Of a stretch of 64,000 nucleotides of DNA, positions 1 to 8,083 are shown one piece after another (positions within the stretch are counted from its first letter, which is position 1; each line of letters opens with the position of its first letter). The position numbers were made by a program, and so were the translations under genes. The notes beneath the pieces were generated by a model, which was not told the origin of the DNA, did not search any database, and saw only the letters and a list, made by a program, of their open reading frames with translations. The stretch spans positions 26,306 through 90,305 of the forward strand of contig DASRDZ010000030.1 of assembly GCA_035652335.1 (NCBI GenBank), written 5' to 3'. The stretch is from DASRDZ01 sp035652335 (GTDB lineage Bacteria > Chloroflexota > Dormibacteria > Aeolococcales > Aeolococcaceae).

Positions 1-108
1 TGGGATGTAGTTCTGGGTGACCCCGAGGCGGCGGGCCAGCTCCCGCTGCGTGAGCTTGTGCTTCTCGCGCATGGCCCGCAGGCCGATGGCGCGAACCTCG
101 ACATTCAT
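1..108 (-). CDS. XRE-family transcriptional regulator, N-terminal fragment
   Basis: The first 36 codons of a minus-strand gene run off the window edge. The peptide starts MNVEVRAIGLRAMREKHKLT and continues QRELARRLGVTQNYI, the helix-turn-helix of Xre/Cro-family DNA-binding proteins: the positioning helix carries LTQRELA and the recognition helix begins GVTQ. The start is the ATG at 106-108. Its C-terminal output domain is outside the window, so the regulated function cannot be told. An inverted repeat directly upstream may be its own operator. Confidence 0.6.
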   Translation of the reverse strand, partial: MNVEVRAIGLRAMREKHKLTQRELARRLGVTQNYIP

Positions 109-113
109 GTCGT

Positions 114-136
114 ACAACTTACGACCGCAGAGTTGT
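114..136. promoter_or_regulatory. Inverted repeat, possible operator of the XRE regulator
   Basis: ACAACT at 114-119 and AGTTGT at 131-136 form a perfect 6-bp inverted repeat with an 11-nt spacer, starting 5 nt upstream of the XRE start codon in an unusually AT-containing stretch. Xre-family repressors often bind such dyads and autoregulate. Function is inferred from position only. Confidence 0.4.
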
Positions 137-216
137 TTTGTCAAGGCGACCCCACAAAGACCTCGCGGGTGCCCCGGCCGGTCCCGCCCGGCCGGGACCG
201 CTATGCTCCCAGGCCG

Positions 217-582
217 ATGTGCCGCGTCTGCCTGAAGAGGCCGGAGATCCCCGACGAGCGCTACGGGCGCTGTGAGGCCTGCGCCAAGGCGGGCCGGGTG
301 CCGGTGCGCTTCCGCCTCGGGCCGGCGCGCGGCGGCGCCGGGCTCTCGGTGCGCGCCGGGGAGATGTCGCCGCGGGCGATGCGCAGCAAGCTCCACGAGC
401 AGCTGGCCAGGTTCGGCGGCCAGCCCTCGGTGAAGACGCACCTCGGCCTGCACGAGGTCGAGCTGGTCCTGGCCAAGGACCGCCTGGAGTCGGTGCGCCT
501 GGCCCCCGACCTCAAGGAGCGCAGCGCCGACGCCATGGACGCGCTGCGCGCGGCGGCCGAGCGCACCGACGCCGCCTGGTAG
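217..582 (+). CDS. Small zinc-ribbon protein of unknown function (121 aa)
   Basis: The ATG at 217 gives MCRVCLKRP... with C2-x2-C5 and C19-x2-C22, a four-cysteine zinc-ribbon knuckle. The rest is a charged helical domain rich in Arg, Glu and Ala. A -10-like TATGCT (202-207) ends 9 nt before this ATG, which supports it over an in-frame upstream start at 58 and suggests a nearly leaderless mRNA. I do not recognise the family; a nucleic-acid or protein-binding role is only a guess. Confidence 0.6.
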   Translation: MCRVCLKRPEIPDERYGRCEACAKAGRVPVRFRLGPARGGAGLSVRAGEMSPRAMRSKLHEQLARFGGQPSVKTHLGLHEVELVLAKDRLESVRLAPDLKERSADAMDALRAAAERTDAAW

Positions 583-637
583 TCCGGACCTCGGCGGCGG
601 CGGCGAGGCGCGTTGCGGCCAGCATCGGCCAGAACGC

Positions 638-1867
638 TCAGCCCCCGGCGTGCAGCAGCCGCCACCACCAGGACGGGCCCGGCAGGTCGTCGTCGAGCAG
701 CACCACCCACTGCATGCTGGCGCCGGCGCCCTGCACCGTGCCGTCGACGACGGCGACGCGGGTCCCGGCCGGGGCTCCGGGCTCGACGGGGAGCAGGCGC
801 ATGGTGAGGTCGATCCTGGTTCCCTGGCGCACCGCGAACGAGGTGCTGTTGCGCGGCTCGGCACGGACGAAGGACTGCGCGCCCCAGCGCGTGGTGACCT
901 GCCCGTTGACGTCGATCGGCAACGACGCCGGCACCACGCCGTAGCCCGCATACCCGGATTCCACCGCGGACCTGGCGGCGTCGAGCGCGGCGTTGAGGTC
1001 GGTCTGGGCCAGTACGGCGCCGACCATGGTCACCATCGCCCCGCTGCCCACGTCGCGGCGCGCCGCGAAGAGCAGGCAGCCGCCCGCCTGCGGCGTCGAG
1101 CCCGTCTTGATGCCGAGCCATCCCGGCACGCTGCCGAGCAGGGAGTCGAGGTTCTCCAGGTCGGTGCCGTCGGGCAGCCGGGCGCTCGGGGTGGCGACGA
1201 TCGCCGCCAGCGCCGGCACCTGCAGCACCGCTCCACCCAGCTTCACCAGGTCGCCGGCGCTCGACACCGTGTCGGGGCTGAAGCCGCTCGGGTCGGCGAA
1301 GTGCGTGTGCGACATGCCCAGCTGCTGGGCCGCGTCGTTGAGCTGGGCGACGAAGCCGTCGACGCTGCCCGCGGTCCAGCGCCCCAGCGTGTCGGCGAAG
1401 TTGTTGGCCGAGGGCAGCAGCAGGCCGAGCAGGAGCTGCCGCTCGGTGAGGTGCTCGCCCGCCACCACCGGAAGCGACGAGCCGTCCTCGGCGAGCACCG
1501 CCCTGTAATCGGCGACGTCGGCGGCATCCATGGTGAGCAGCGGGCCCTCGTCGAACTGGTCCTTGAGGGGATGCGCGCGCAGCACCACCAGCGCCGTCAT
1601 CGCCTTGGCCACCGAGGCGATGGGGCGCGGGGTGTCGGCGTCGAGCAGCGCCAGCGGCTGGCCGTTGCCCAGCAGCGCGAGCGACCCCTGGGGCGGCTGC
1701 TGCACGCGCGTCAGCGGACCGGGCACCGGAGTGATCGACGCCGGCGCGTTGACGTCGACGGCCGGGGCCGGCGGCGTGGCGCTGATGCGCAGCCCTGCAA
1801 CCGTTCCGCCGCCGACCAGGACCGCACCCGCCAGGGTCGCCGCCGCAACCCTCCCCCGGTGCCTCAT
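638..1867 (-). CDS. D-alanyl-D-alanine carboxypeptidase (PBP5/6-type serine peptidase)
   Basis: A penicillin-binding D,D-carboxypeptidase that trims the terminal D-Ala from peptidoglycan stem peptides outside the membrane. The three active-site motifs of peptidase family S11 are visible: S85-V-A-K88, S153-A-N155 and K254-T-G. A basic N-terminus plus a hydrophobic stretch (about residues 6-28) forms a signal anchor. The C-terminal third resembles the PBP5 beta-rich tail. The ATG at 1867 overlaps the TGA of the upstream Fur-like gene (ATGA), so the two are probably translationally coupled; an in-frame start 27 nt upstream is less likely. Confidence 0.85.
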   Translation of the reverse strand: MRHRGRVAAATLAGAVLVGGGTVAGLRISATPPAPAVDVNAPASITPVPGPLTRVQQPPQGSLALLGNGQPLALLDADTPRPIASVAKAMTALVVLRAHPLKDQFDEGPLLTMDAADVADYRAVLAEDGSSLPVVAGEHLTERQLLLGLLLPSANNFADTLGRWTAGSVDGFVAQLNDAAQQLGMSHTHFADPSGFSPDTVSSAGDLVKLGGAVLQVPALAAIVATPSARLPDGTDLENLDSLLGSVPGWLGIKTGSTPQAGGCLLFAARRDVGSGAMVTMVGAVLAQTDLNAALDAARSAVESGYAGYGVVPASLPIDVNGQVTTRWGAQSFVRAEPRNSTSFAVRQGTRIDLTMRLLPVEPGAPAGTRVAVVDGTVQGAGASMQWVVLLDDDLPGPSWWWRLLHAGG

Positions 1868-2295
1868 CCGCTCCCGCCGCGACAGGCGGCGCACTGGCCG
1901 CGGATCATCAGGTCGACGGTGCCGATGTGGAACTCGTGGCGCTCGGCCAGCCGCACGCCGATCTCGCCGAGAACCTCGGCGGGGACGTTCTGCACCTTGC
2001 CGCAGGTCACGCAGACGAGATGGTGGTGCCGGTCGGGGTGGTCCACCACCTCGTAGTGGGCGCCGCCGTCGCCCAGGCGCGTCTGCTGCACCAGGCCGAT
2101 GGCCGAGAGCGTCTCCAGCACGCGATAGGTGGTCGATCGGTTGAACGACGGATAGCGGTCCTGCACCGCGCGGCAGACGTCGTCGGCGGTGAGGTGGCGG
2201 CCGTTGGCCTCGCGGAGCACCTGGAGGACCATCTGGCGCTGCGGTGTGGCACGGAAGCCGGCCGCCCGCAACAGGTCGGTGGTGGTCTCGCTCAC
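1864..2295 (-). CDS. Fur/Zur-family metal-responsive repressor
   Basis: A 143-aa Fur-family protein: winged helix at about residues 8-80 (RATPQRQMVLQVL, STTYRVLETLSAIGLV), then the metal-binding dimerisation domain with HYEVVDHPDRHHHLVCVTCG and a C-terminal CAAC, giving two CxxC pairs for a structural zinc. I chose the GTG at 2295 because it gives the usual family length and N-terminus; the longer upstream reading is low-complexity. It is divergent from a cation-diffusion exporter only 65 bp away, so a zinc- or manganese-responsive role is more likely than a classical iron role, but the metal is not certain. Confidence 0.88.
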   Translation of the reverse strand: MSETTTDLLRAAGFRATPQRQMVLQVLREANGRHLTADDVCRAVQDRYPSFNRSTTYRVLETLSAIGLVQQTRLGDGGAHYEVVDHPDRHHHLVCVTCGKVQNVPAEVLGEIGVRLAERHEFHIGTVDLMIRGQCAACRGGSG

Positions 2296-2360
2296 GGCGC
2301 CGCCATCATGCCATTCCCCGCCCGCAAGGGCGGAGGGGCTGCGCCGTAGCATGCATCGAG

Positions 2361-3356
2361 ATGGACGCGACCGACCACGCGCACGACCACGACCACGACC
2401 ACGACGGTCACCATGGGCAGGGCGCGTCCCGCGGCCACGGCCATTCGCACGGCACCCTGACGTCGGGACCACACGCGCTGCGCGTCACCCTGGTCAGCTC
2501 GGCGGTGCTCGGTGCGGTCGCGGCGGTGGAGCTGGCCGTGGCCGGGTTCTCCCACAGCGCGGGCATCCTCGCCGACGGGCTGCACAACCTGGGCGACCTC
2601 TCCACCACGATGGCTCTCGCCGCAGCCTTCCTTCTCTCGCGTCGCGCGCCGACCAGGCGATTTCCCTACGGGTACCACCGCGGCGAGGACCTCGCAGGTC
2701 TCTTCGTCCTGCTGCTCATCGTCGCCAGCGCCGTGGCGTCGGGTGTCACCAGCGTCGAGCACCTCATCCACCGGCAGCAGATCTCCCAGGCGGGCGCTGC
2801 GCTGGCGGTGGCGCTGGTGGGCTTCCTCGGCAACGAGGGAGTGGCCCAGTACAAGACGGTCAACGGCCGCCGGCTGGGCAGCGTCGGCCTCGTCGCCGAC
2901 GGCCAGCATTCGCGCGTCGACGGCTTCGCCTCGCTGGCGGCGGCGGCGGGAGTGGCCGGCGCCTGGGCGGGCGCGCCGATCCTCGACCCGGTGGCCGGGC
3001 TGGTGCTCACGGTGATCATCGGCTGGGTCGCCGTCGACACCGGACGGCACGTCACCGCTCGGCTGCTCGACGAGGCGGACGCCTCGCTGGTGGCGCTGAT
3101 CACCGAGACGGCGTCAGCGGTTCCCGGTGTCGTCGCGGTGGTCGAGGCAAACGCGCGCTGGACCGGGCGGCGGGTGCGCGCCGAGCTGACCCTCGCGGTC
3201 CCGCCCACCGACACCGTCGCGCGTGCGCACGGGTTGGGTGAGGAGGTGCGACACCGCCTCTTCCACCGCGTCGAGTCGCTCGACGAGGTGATCGTGCACC
3301 TCGATCCCGCCGGAGACGCGACGGCTCATCGCGAGACGAGCCACCACAGGTCCTGA
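2361..3356 (+). CDS. Cation diffusion facilitator (zinc/cadmium/cobalt exporter, CzcD/ZitB type)
   Basis: A 331-aa CDF transporter that exports divalent metal in exchange for protons. The N-terminus is His/Asp rich (HAHDHDHDHDGHHG), a likely metal-sensing or buffering tail. Membrane segments follow, with HSAGILADGLHNLGD in TM2 and DGQHSRVDG in TM5 supplying the transport-site His/Asp residues, then a cytoplasmic ferredoxin-like domain. The start ATG at 2361 precedes the His-rich tail. It is transcribed away from the Fur/Zur gene, the usual layout for metal-efflux control. Confidence 0.92.
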   Translation: MDATDHAHDHDHDHDGHHGQGASRGHGHSHGTLTSGPHALRVTLVSSAVLGAVAAVELAVAGFSHSAGILADGLHNLGDLSTTMALAAAFLLSRRAPTRRFPYGYHRGEDLAGLFVLLLIVASAVASGVTSVEHLIHRQQISQAGAALAVALVGFLGNEGVAQYKTVNGRRLGSVGLVADGQHSRVDGFASLAAAAGVAGAWAGAPILDPVAGLVLTVIIGWVAVDTGRHVTARLLDEADASLVALITETASAVPGVVAVVEANARWTGRRVRAELTLAVPPTDTVARAHGLGEEVRHRLFHRVESLDEVIVHLDPAGDATAHRETSHHRS

Positions 3357-3365
3357 CCGAAGCGC

Positions 3366-3414
3366 CCGGGCTCCGCGCCGCGCCGTCGCCGGCGTCGAGC
3401 GGCGCGGAGCCCGG
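3366..3414. terminator. Long GC hairpin between convergent CDF and HU genes
   Basis: Positions 3366-3379 and 3401-3414 are perfect 14-bp complements with a 21-nt loop, sitting between the ends of two convergent genes. It lacks a clear U tract on either side, so it would be an unusual bidirectional terminator or mRNA end-protecting hairpin. Confidence 0.6.
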
Positions 3415-3432
3415 TGGGAGCGACTCGCCCGC

Positions 3433-3756
3433 TTACCTCTTGGCGGTGCTCTTCTTGCGCGAGCCGCCCCGCGACGACTTCAGCGAAGCGCTCAGCGTCG
3501 TGCTGGGCGAGAAGCGCACCACGCGACGGGCGGGCACCTGGACGGACTCGCCGGTGCGCGGGTTGCGCCCGACGCGGGCCGCGCGCTGCGCCGTCTTGAA
3601 GGTGCCGAAGCCGTGGATGCGGACCTCGTCACCACCGGTGAGCGCACCGGAGATGGTGTCGAAGAACCACTTCACCTCGTCGCGCGCGGCGGCCATGGTG
3701 ATCTCTGCCCGCTCGGCAAGCTGCTCGGCCAGCACGTCTCGCGTCAATACAGCCAT
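3433..3756 (-). CDS. HU-family nucleoid DNA-binding protein
   Basis: A 107-aa HU/IHF-like histone-like protein: helical dimerisation part (residues 1-45), then the beta-arm with GFGTFKTAQRAARVGRNPRTGE and VPARRVVRFSPS, the family signature. It ends in a short basic tail (SRKKSTAKR) longer than in E. coli HU. A GGGAGA Shine-Dalgarno precedes the ATG at 3756. A promoter with an overlapping palindrome lies upstream. Confidence 0.93.
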   Translation of the reverse strand: MAVLTRDVLAEQLAERAEITMAAARDEVKWFFDTISGALTGGDEVRIHGFGTFKTAQRAARVGRNPRTGESVQVPARRVVRFSPSTTLSASLKSSRGGSRKKSTAKR

Positions 3757-3793
3757 GCGAAGTCTCCCTGAGGGGAATGGAGGATGCCGCGGA

Positions 3794-3829
3794 ATTGTAG
3801 GAGGGACAAGGAACTTTTCGCAATGCGAA
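3794..3829 (-). promoter_or_regulatory. HU promoter with overlapping palindrome
   Basis: On the minus strand TTGCGA (3823-3818) and TACAAT (3799-3794) are separated by 18 nt, a good sigma70-type promoter for the HU gene. A perfect palindrome TTCGCA-A-TGCGAA (3817-3829) covers the -35 box, a position suited to a repressor. The regulator is unknown. Confidence 0.55.
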
Positions 3830-3861
3830 TTCCGCCGCGGGCTGGCCCGAGCCGGGACGGG

Positions 3862-5154
3862 CTAGCGCCAGACGCGCTTCATGATCACCCGGGCCAGCTT
3901 GTCGGGATCGTGGTGGGTGGAGACCTTGCCGCTCACCACGTCGGCCAGGATGTAGTGCACCGGGCGCTGCGCCGCGCGATCGCGGTCGAAGACCACGCGG
4001 GTGATCCCCGCCTCCACGGCCGAGCCGGGCAGGGGCAGCTGGTAGTTGCTGTTGACCACCACGTAGTCGAAGAGGTTGCCGCCGACGTGGGACTCGATGG
4101 CGTCGAGGTGCTGCGACACGGTGAACCCGGTGGTCTCGCCCGGCTGGGTGGCCACGTTGCAGACGTACACCTTGACCGCCGGCGTGGCCCGCAGCGCCTC
4201 GACCATGCCGTCGACCAGCAGGTTGGGCAGGATCGAGGTGTAGAGCGACCCCGGGCCGACGATGATCAGCTCGGCGTCGAGGATGGCCTGCTCCGCCTCG
4301 GGGTTGACCGGCGGGTTGGGCGGGTCGAGGAAGACGTGCTCGATGAAGCCGCCGCCCTCCGGGATGTGCGACTCGCCGACCACCAGGGCGCCCTCGACGT
4401 GGCCGCAGAGGGTGACGTCCTGGAGGGTGGAGGGGATGATCTGGCCACGAACGGCGAGAACCCGGCCGGACTCGCGCAGCGCGTGCTCGAAGTTCCCGGT
4501 GATCTCGCACATGGCCATGATGAAGAGGTTGCCGAAGCTGTGGCCGCCCAGCTCGCCCTCGCCGCTGAAGCGGTGCTGGAACAGCGAGGTCATCAGCGGC
4601 TCGGTCTCGGCCAGCGCGGTGAGGCACTGGCGGAAGTCGCCGGGGGGCAGCACCTGGTACTCGCCGCGCAACCGTCCGCTGCTGCCGCCGTCGTCGGCGA
4701 CGGTGACGATGGCGGAGATGTTCCCGGTGTAGCGCTTGATGCCGCGGAGCATCGCGCTCATCCCCGTCCCGCCGCCGATGGTCACCAGCCGCGGGCCCTT
4801 GGTGAGCAGGCGGTGCGCGTAGAGCTGCTCGATGAGCCCGCGCTCCCCGTTGCTGCGGGCCAGCAGGAACGGGCCGAGCAGCGACTGTCCCAGCTTGTAG
4901 AAGCTGAGCACCAGCACCCCGATGCCGATGACCGCGAAGAGCAGCGCCCGGATGGAGCGCGGCAGGAACTGCAGGGTGAGGGGTCCTGCGAAGGACGGGA
5001 AGGTGAAGGTCTGGTAGGCGTCCTTGAGCGCATACCCCACGGCCAGGCTGATCATCACGATGCTGGCGAACAGAAGGAGCAGCCAGCGCTTGATGTTCAG
5101 CCCCGGGGTGAACCAGCGAACCAGCGACGGACTGGGCCGGGGGAGAGGGGGCAT
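3862..5154 (-). CDS. yvcK: YvcK-family protein (gluconeogenesis/cell-shape factor, UDP-sugar binding)
   Basis: A 430-aa YvcK/CofD-like protein. The Rossmann nucleotide-binding part starts near residue 115 with TIGGGTGMSAMLRGIKRYT followed by VADDGGSSGRLR, the family signature, and continues with PGDFRQCL and GPGSLYTSILPNLLV. Bacillus and mycobacterial homologues bind UDP-GlcNAc and are needed for peptidoglycan precursor flux on gluconeogenic carbon. Here two hydrophobic helices (about residues 24-44 and 66-88) precede the core, so it should be membrane anchored. It lacks its common partners rapZ and whiA nearby. A GACAAT box ends 9 nt before the ATG. Confidence 0.9.
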   Translation of the reverse strand: MPPLPRPSPSLVRWFTPGLNIKRWLLLLFASIVMISLAVGYALKDAYQTFTFPSFAGPLTLQFLPRSIRALLFAVIGIGVLVLSFYKLGQSLLGPFLLARSNGERGLIEQLYAHRLLTKGPRLVTIGGGTGMSAMLRGIKRYTGNISAIVTVADDGGSSGRLRGEYQVLPPGDFRQCLTALAETEPLMTSLFQHRFSGEGELGGHSFGNLFIMAMCEITGNFEHALRESGRVLAVRGQIIPSTLQDVTLCGHVEGALVVGESHIPEGGGFIEHVFLDPPNPPVNPEAEQAILDAELIIVGPGSLYTSILPNLLVDGMVEALRATPAVKVYVCNVATQPGETTGFTVSQHLDAIESHVGGNLFDYVVVNSNYQLPLPGSAVEAGITRVVFDRDRAAQRPVHYILADVVSGKVSTHHDPDKLARVIMKRVWR

Positions 5155-5211
5155 GCTGGCGCGATTGTCCCACGGGGTGCCCCACCGGGCGGCGCGCTAG
5201 CCTTGGGCCCC

Positions 5212-6243
5212 ATGCGCATCGCCGTGCTGGGGGGAACCGGGTTCATCGGTCCCTTCGTCGTCCGCCGGCTGGCCGAGGCCGGCCATCGCGTCACCGTGGT
5301 CCATCGCGGCGTCACCGAGCGCGACGACCTCGGCGCTGCGCGCCACGTCCACGCCGAGCGCGCCGACTTCGCCGCGGCGATGGACGCGGTGGGCGACGTC
5401 GACGTGGCCCTCGACATGGCGCCGTTCACCGAGGCCGCGGCGCGGACCGCCCTGGCGGCGGTGCGTGGTCACTGTCCGCGGCTGGTGGCCGTGAGCAGCG
5501 TCGACGTGTACCGCGCCTTCGGCGCGCTCAACCGCCTGGAGGACTCACCGCTCCCCGAGCCGCCCGTCGACGAGGACGCGCCGCTGCGCACCGTGCTCCA
5601 CCCGTACCGCAACAGCGTGCCCGCAGGCGGCCCGGAGTGGCTGCGCGACTACGACAAGATCCCCGTCGAACGCCTGGTGATGAGCGATGCCGAGATCGCC
5701 GGAACGGTGCTTCGGCTGGGTGCGGTGTACGGACCTGGCGACCAGCAGCACCGGCTGCTCCCCCTGGTGGCCCGCGTCGACGCCCGCCGCCCCGCCCTGC
5801 TGCTCGAACCCACCCAGGCGGCATGCCGCTGGCCGTACGTCTACGTGGAGAACGCCGCCGCCGCCATCGCCGCGGCCGTCGTCGACCCCCGCGCCGCGGG
5901 ACGGATCTACAACGTCGGCCCGCCGCTCACACCGACCAACGAGGAGTGGACGCGCCGCGTCGCCGAGGCGCTGGGGTGGAACGGTCGCATCGTCATGGTG
6001 CCGGACGGCACCCTCGACCCGGCCCTCGGCGGCATGCCCGACGCCGACCTGCGCCACCACGTGGACGTGGTCAGCACGCGCATTCGCGAGGAGCTCGACC
6101 TGGAGGACCCCGTCGACTTCGCCACGGGCGTCCGGCGTACGGCGGAATACGAGCGCGCCTTCCTCGGTGGTGGCGGGAGCGGACCGTCGCTCGCCGACTA
6201 CGCGCGCGAGGACGCCATCCTCGCCGCGAAGCCCGGACCCTAG
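5212..6243 (+). CDS. NAD-dependent epimerase/dehydratase (extended SDR)
   Basis: A 343-aa extended short-chain dehydrogenase with the N-terminal dinucleotide motif GGTGFIG (residues 7-13), then SSVDVYRAFG and a downstream Y..K pair (YDKIPVERL). The C-terminal half carries the substrate-binding SDR signatures RLGAVYGPGD and YNVGPP. The substrate is probably a nucleotide sugar but cannot be named. The start ATG at 5212 lies 8 nt after a TAGCCT -10 box, implying a leaderless mRNA. Its stop codon overlaps the stop of the convergent glpX gene. Confidence 0.8.
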   Translation: MRIAVLGGTGFIGPFVVRRLAEAGHRVTVVHRGVTERDDLGAARHVHAERADFAAAMDAVGDVDVALDMAPFTEAAARTALAAVRGHCPRLVAVSSVDVYRAFGALNRLEDSPLPEPPVDEDAPLRTVLHPYRNSVPAGGPEWLRDYDKIPVERLVMSDAEIAGTVLRLGAVYGPGDQQHRLLPLVARVDARRPALLLEPTQAACRWPYVYVENAAAAIAAAVVDPRAAGRIYNVGPPLTPTNEEWTRRVAEALGWNGRIVMVPDGTLDPALGGMPDADLRHHVDVVSTRIREELDLEDPVDFATGVRRTAEYERAFLGGGGSGPSLADYAREDAILAAKPGP

Positions 6244-7259
6244 GCTTCGATCGGGGTCCGCGCCCGCAGGCGCTGGGTGTCGTGCTGGGCCTCGATGTAG
6301 CGGATGGTCCCGGAGTAGGAGCGCATCACCAGGGAGTGCGTCTCCGCGTAGCGGCCGCGGAAGCGCACACCGCCCAGCAGCTCGCCGTCGGTGATCCCGG
6401 TGGCGGCGAAGAAGACGTTGGTGCCGCTGCAGAGGTCGTCGAGCTGCAGCACGCGGTCGGGGTCCTTGCCCTCGGCGCGGACGACGGCGCGCTCGGCGGC
6501 GTCGCGCGGCCAGAGGCGCCCCTGCATGCCGCCGCCGACACACTTCACCGCGCAGGCGGCCAGGACCGCCTCGGGCGCGCCGCCGATGCCCATCAGGACG
6601 TCGACACCGGTGCGGTGCTCCATCGCCGCCATCAGGCCCGCGGCGACGTCGCCGTCCATGATCAGCTTGACCCGCGCCCCGGCGGAGCGGATCTCGCGGA
6701 GCAGCTTCTCGTGCCGCTCACGGTCGAGCACGACCACGGTGAGGTCCTCGACGCTGCGGCGCTCGGCGCGGGCGATGCGGCGCAGGTTGTTGCCCACGGT
6801 GTCGGTGATGTCGATGACGTCGGCGGCGTTGGGACCGACGATCAGCTTCTCCATGTAGGCGCAGTGCGTCTCGAACATGGTGTCGCGATCGGCCAGGGCG
6901 ACGGTGGCGATGCCGCCGGGCAGGCCCCGGGCCACCAGGCGGGTGCCGTCGATGGGGTCGACGGCGACGTCGACCTGAGGCTCGTTGCCGTTGCCGACGT
7001 GCTCGCCGATGTACAGCATCGGCGCCTTGTCCTTCTCGCCCTCGCCGATGACGACGACGCCGTCCATGTCGACGTAGCCGAGGCTGCGGCGCATCGAGTC
7101 GACCGCGGCGCGGTCGGCCTCCTCCTTGTTGTTGCGGCCCATGAAACGGGCGGCCGACATGGCGGCGCCCTCGGTGACGCGCACCAGCTCGAGGGCCAGG
7201 TTGCGGTCGATGGGGGTGCCGAGGTCACGGCCACGGCGCGGCGCTGGACGGGGAGGCAT
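6240..7259 (-). CDS. glpX: Class II fructose-1,6-bisphosphatase (GlpX)
   Basis: A 339-aa GlpX-type phosphatase that hydrolyses fructose-1,6-bisphosphate to fructose-6-phosphate in gluconeogenesis. It carries the metal/phosphate motifs GEGEKDKAPML, VDPIDGTR and IMDGDVAAG, and the C-terminal GITDGELLGGVRF. Length and motif order match the family. The ATG at 7259 follows GGACGG-type spacing and gives the usual N-terminal NLALELVRVTEGAA. Next to YvcK, it fits a local gluconeogenesis theme. Confidence 0.93.
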   Translation of the reverse strand: MPPRPAPRRGRDLGTPIDRNLALELVRVTEGAAMSAARFMGRNNKEEADRAAVDSMRRSLGYVDMDGVVVIGEGEKDKAPMLYIGEHVGNGNEPQVDVAVDPIDGTRLVARGLPGGIATVALADRDTMFETHCAYMEKLIVGPNAADVIDITDTVGNNLRRIARAERRSVEDLTVVVLDRERHEKLLREIRSAGARVKLIMDGDVAAGLMAAMEHRTGVDVLMGIGGAPEAVLAACAVKCVGGGMQGRLWPRDAAERAVVRAEGKDPDRVLQLDDLCSGTNVFFAATGITDGELLGGVRFRGRYAETHSLVMRSYSGTIRYIEAQHDTQRLRARTPIEA

Positions 7260-7343
7260 GGCGTCGGGATGGTTGCGGACCCGTTCCGAGACTGTCAAGG
7301 CGACGGCTCCCCCGCCGGCGCGCGGGTAGCGTGAGCCACCGTC

Positions 7344-7964
7344 ATGGACGGCGTGCAGTGCTTCGCGCATTACCGCGCGGCGGTCGCCACCTGTGCGTCG
7401 TGCGCGCGCGGGCTCTGCTCCGACTGCGCCCAGCGCGGCGGGGACGGGCGCTGCTCGGAGTGCGTCGAGCGGGAGCGCGGCGCCGCGGAGCTGCTGCGGA
7501 TGCAGCGCAGCGCGCGCCTCGCCCTGCGCCGTGCAGGCGTGGCCGTGCCCCGGGCGCACGGTGACCCCGTCTTCGTCCGGGCCAACGGGCACCCCCTGGC
7601 CGCCGGGCTGTCGCTGGGTCTCTGCATCCTCGCCGCCCTGGGGATGGGGGCCTGTGCCGTGCTCGCGGAGCAGCGCTGGGGCATCCCTCGCTCGGCGATC
7701 GCGCCGGTGCTCGGCATCGCCCTGGCGACCGTGGTCACCGCGGTGCTCGGCGGGACCTCGCGCGTCGCCGGCGTCGGCGCGGTGCTGCTCACGGCGGTGG
7801 CCGTGGCCGGCGGGACCGAGGCCCTGAGCATGGTGACCGCCGTCGCGCTGCCGGGCCCGGGCGACGCCGCCGCCTGGCTGCAGGACCACCGGCCCGCCGC
7901 GCTGGGCCTCGACGTCGTCGCCCTGGTGCTCGCCTACGTCACCGCGGCCGGCCGCCGGGTGTAG
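7344..7964 (+). CDS. B-box-like zinc-finger membrane protein
   Basis: A 206-aa protein with an N-terminal zinc finger: C6-x2-H9, C17-x2-C20, C25-x2-C28 and C37-x2-C40, the pattern of bacterial B-box-like fingers that sit in front of membrane domains. After a basic linker come about four hydrophobic segments (roughly residues 86-106, 112-134, 138-160 and 186-203). Function unknown; such fingers probably bind a protein partner. A TAGCGT box lies 11 nt before the ATG. Confidence 0.7.
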   Translation: MDGVQCFAHYRAAVATCASCARGLCSDCAQRGGDGRCSECVERERGAAELLRMQRSARLALRRAGVAVPRAHGDPVFVRANGHPLAAGLSLGLCILAALGMGACAVLAEQRWGIPRSAIAPVLGIALATVVTAVLGGTSRVAGVGAVLLTAVAVAGGTEALSMVTAVALPGPGDAAAWLQDHRPAALGLDVVALVLAYVTAAGRRV

Positions 7965-8083
7965 CCGGGCCCGCCGGTGCTAGCATCCGGGGTCCTGACA
8001 CGCGCGGGACAGAGGGGCTGGCCGAGCCGACGTCGCGCTCGCACCCGCTGAGAGCACAGCCAGAACGGAAGGAGCCCGTAGAC

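Noticed and set aside
2296..2360. A Zur or Fur box between the regulator and the cation exporter
   Set aside because: I found no convincing AT-rich dyad in the 65-bp gap.
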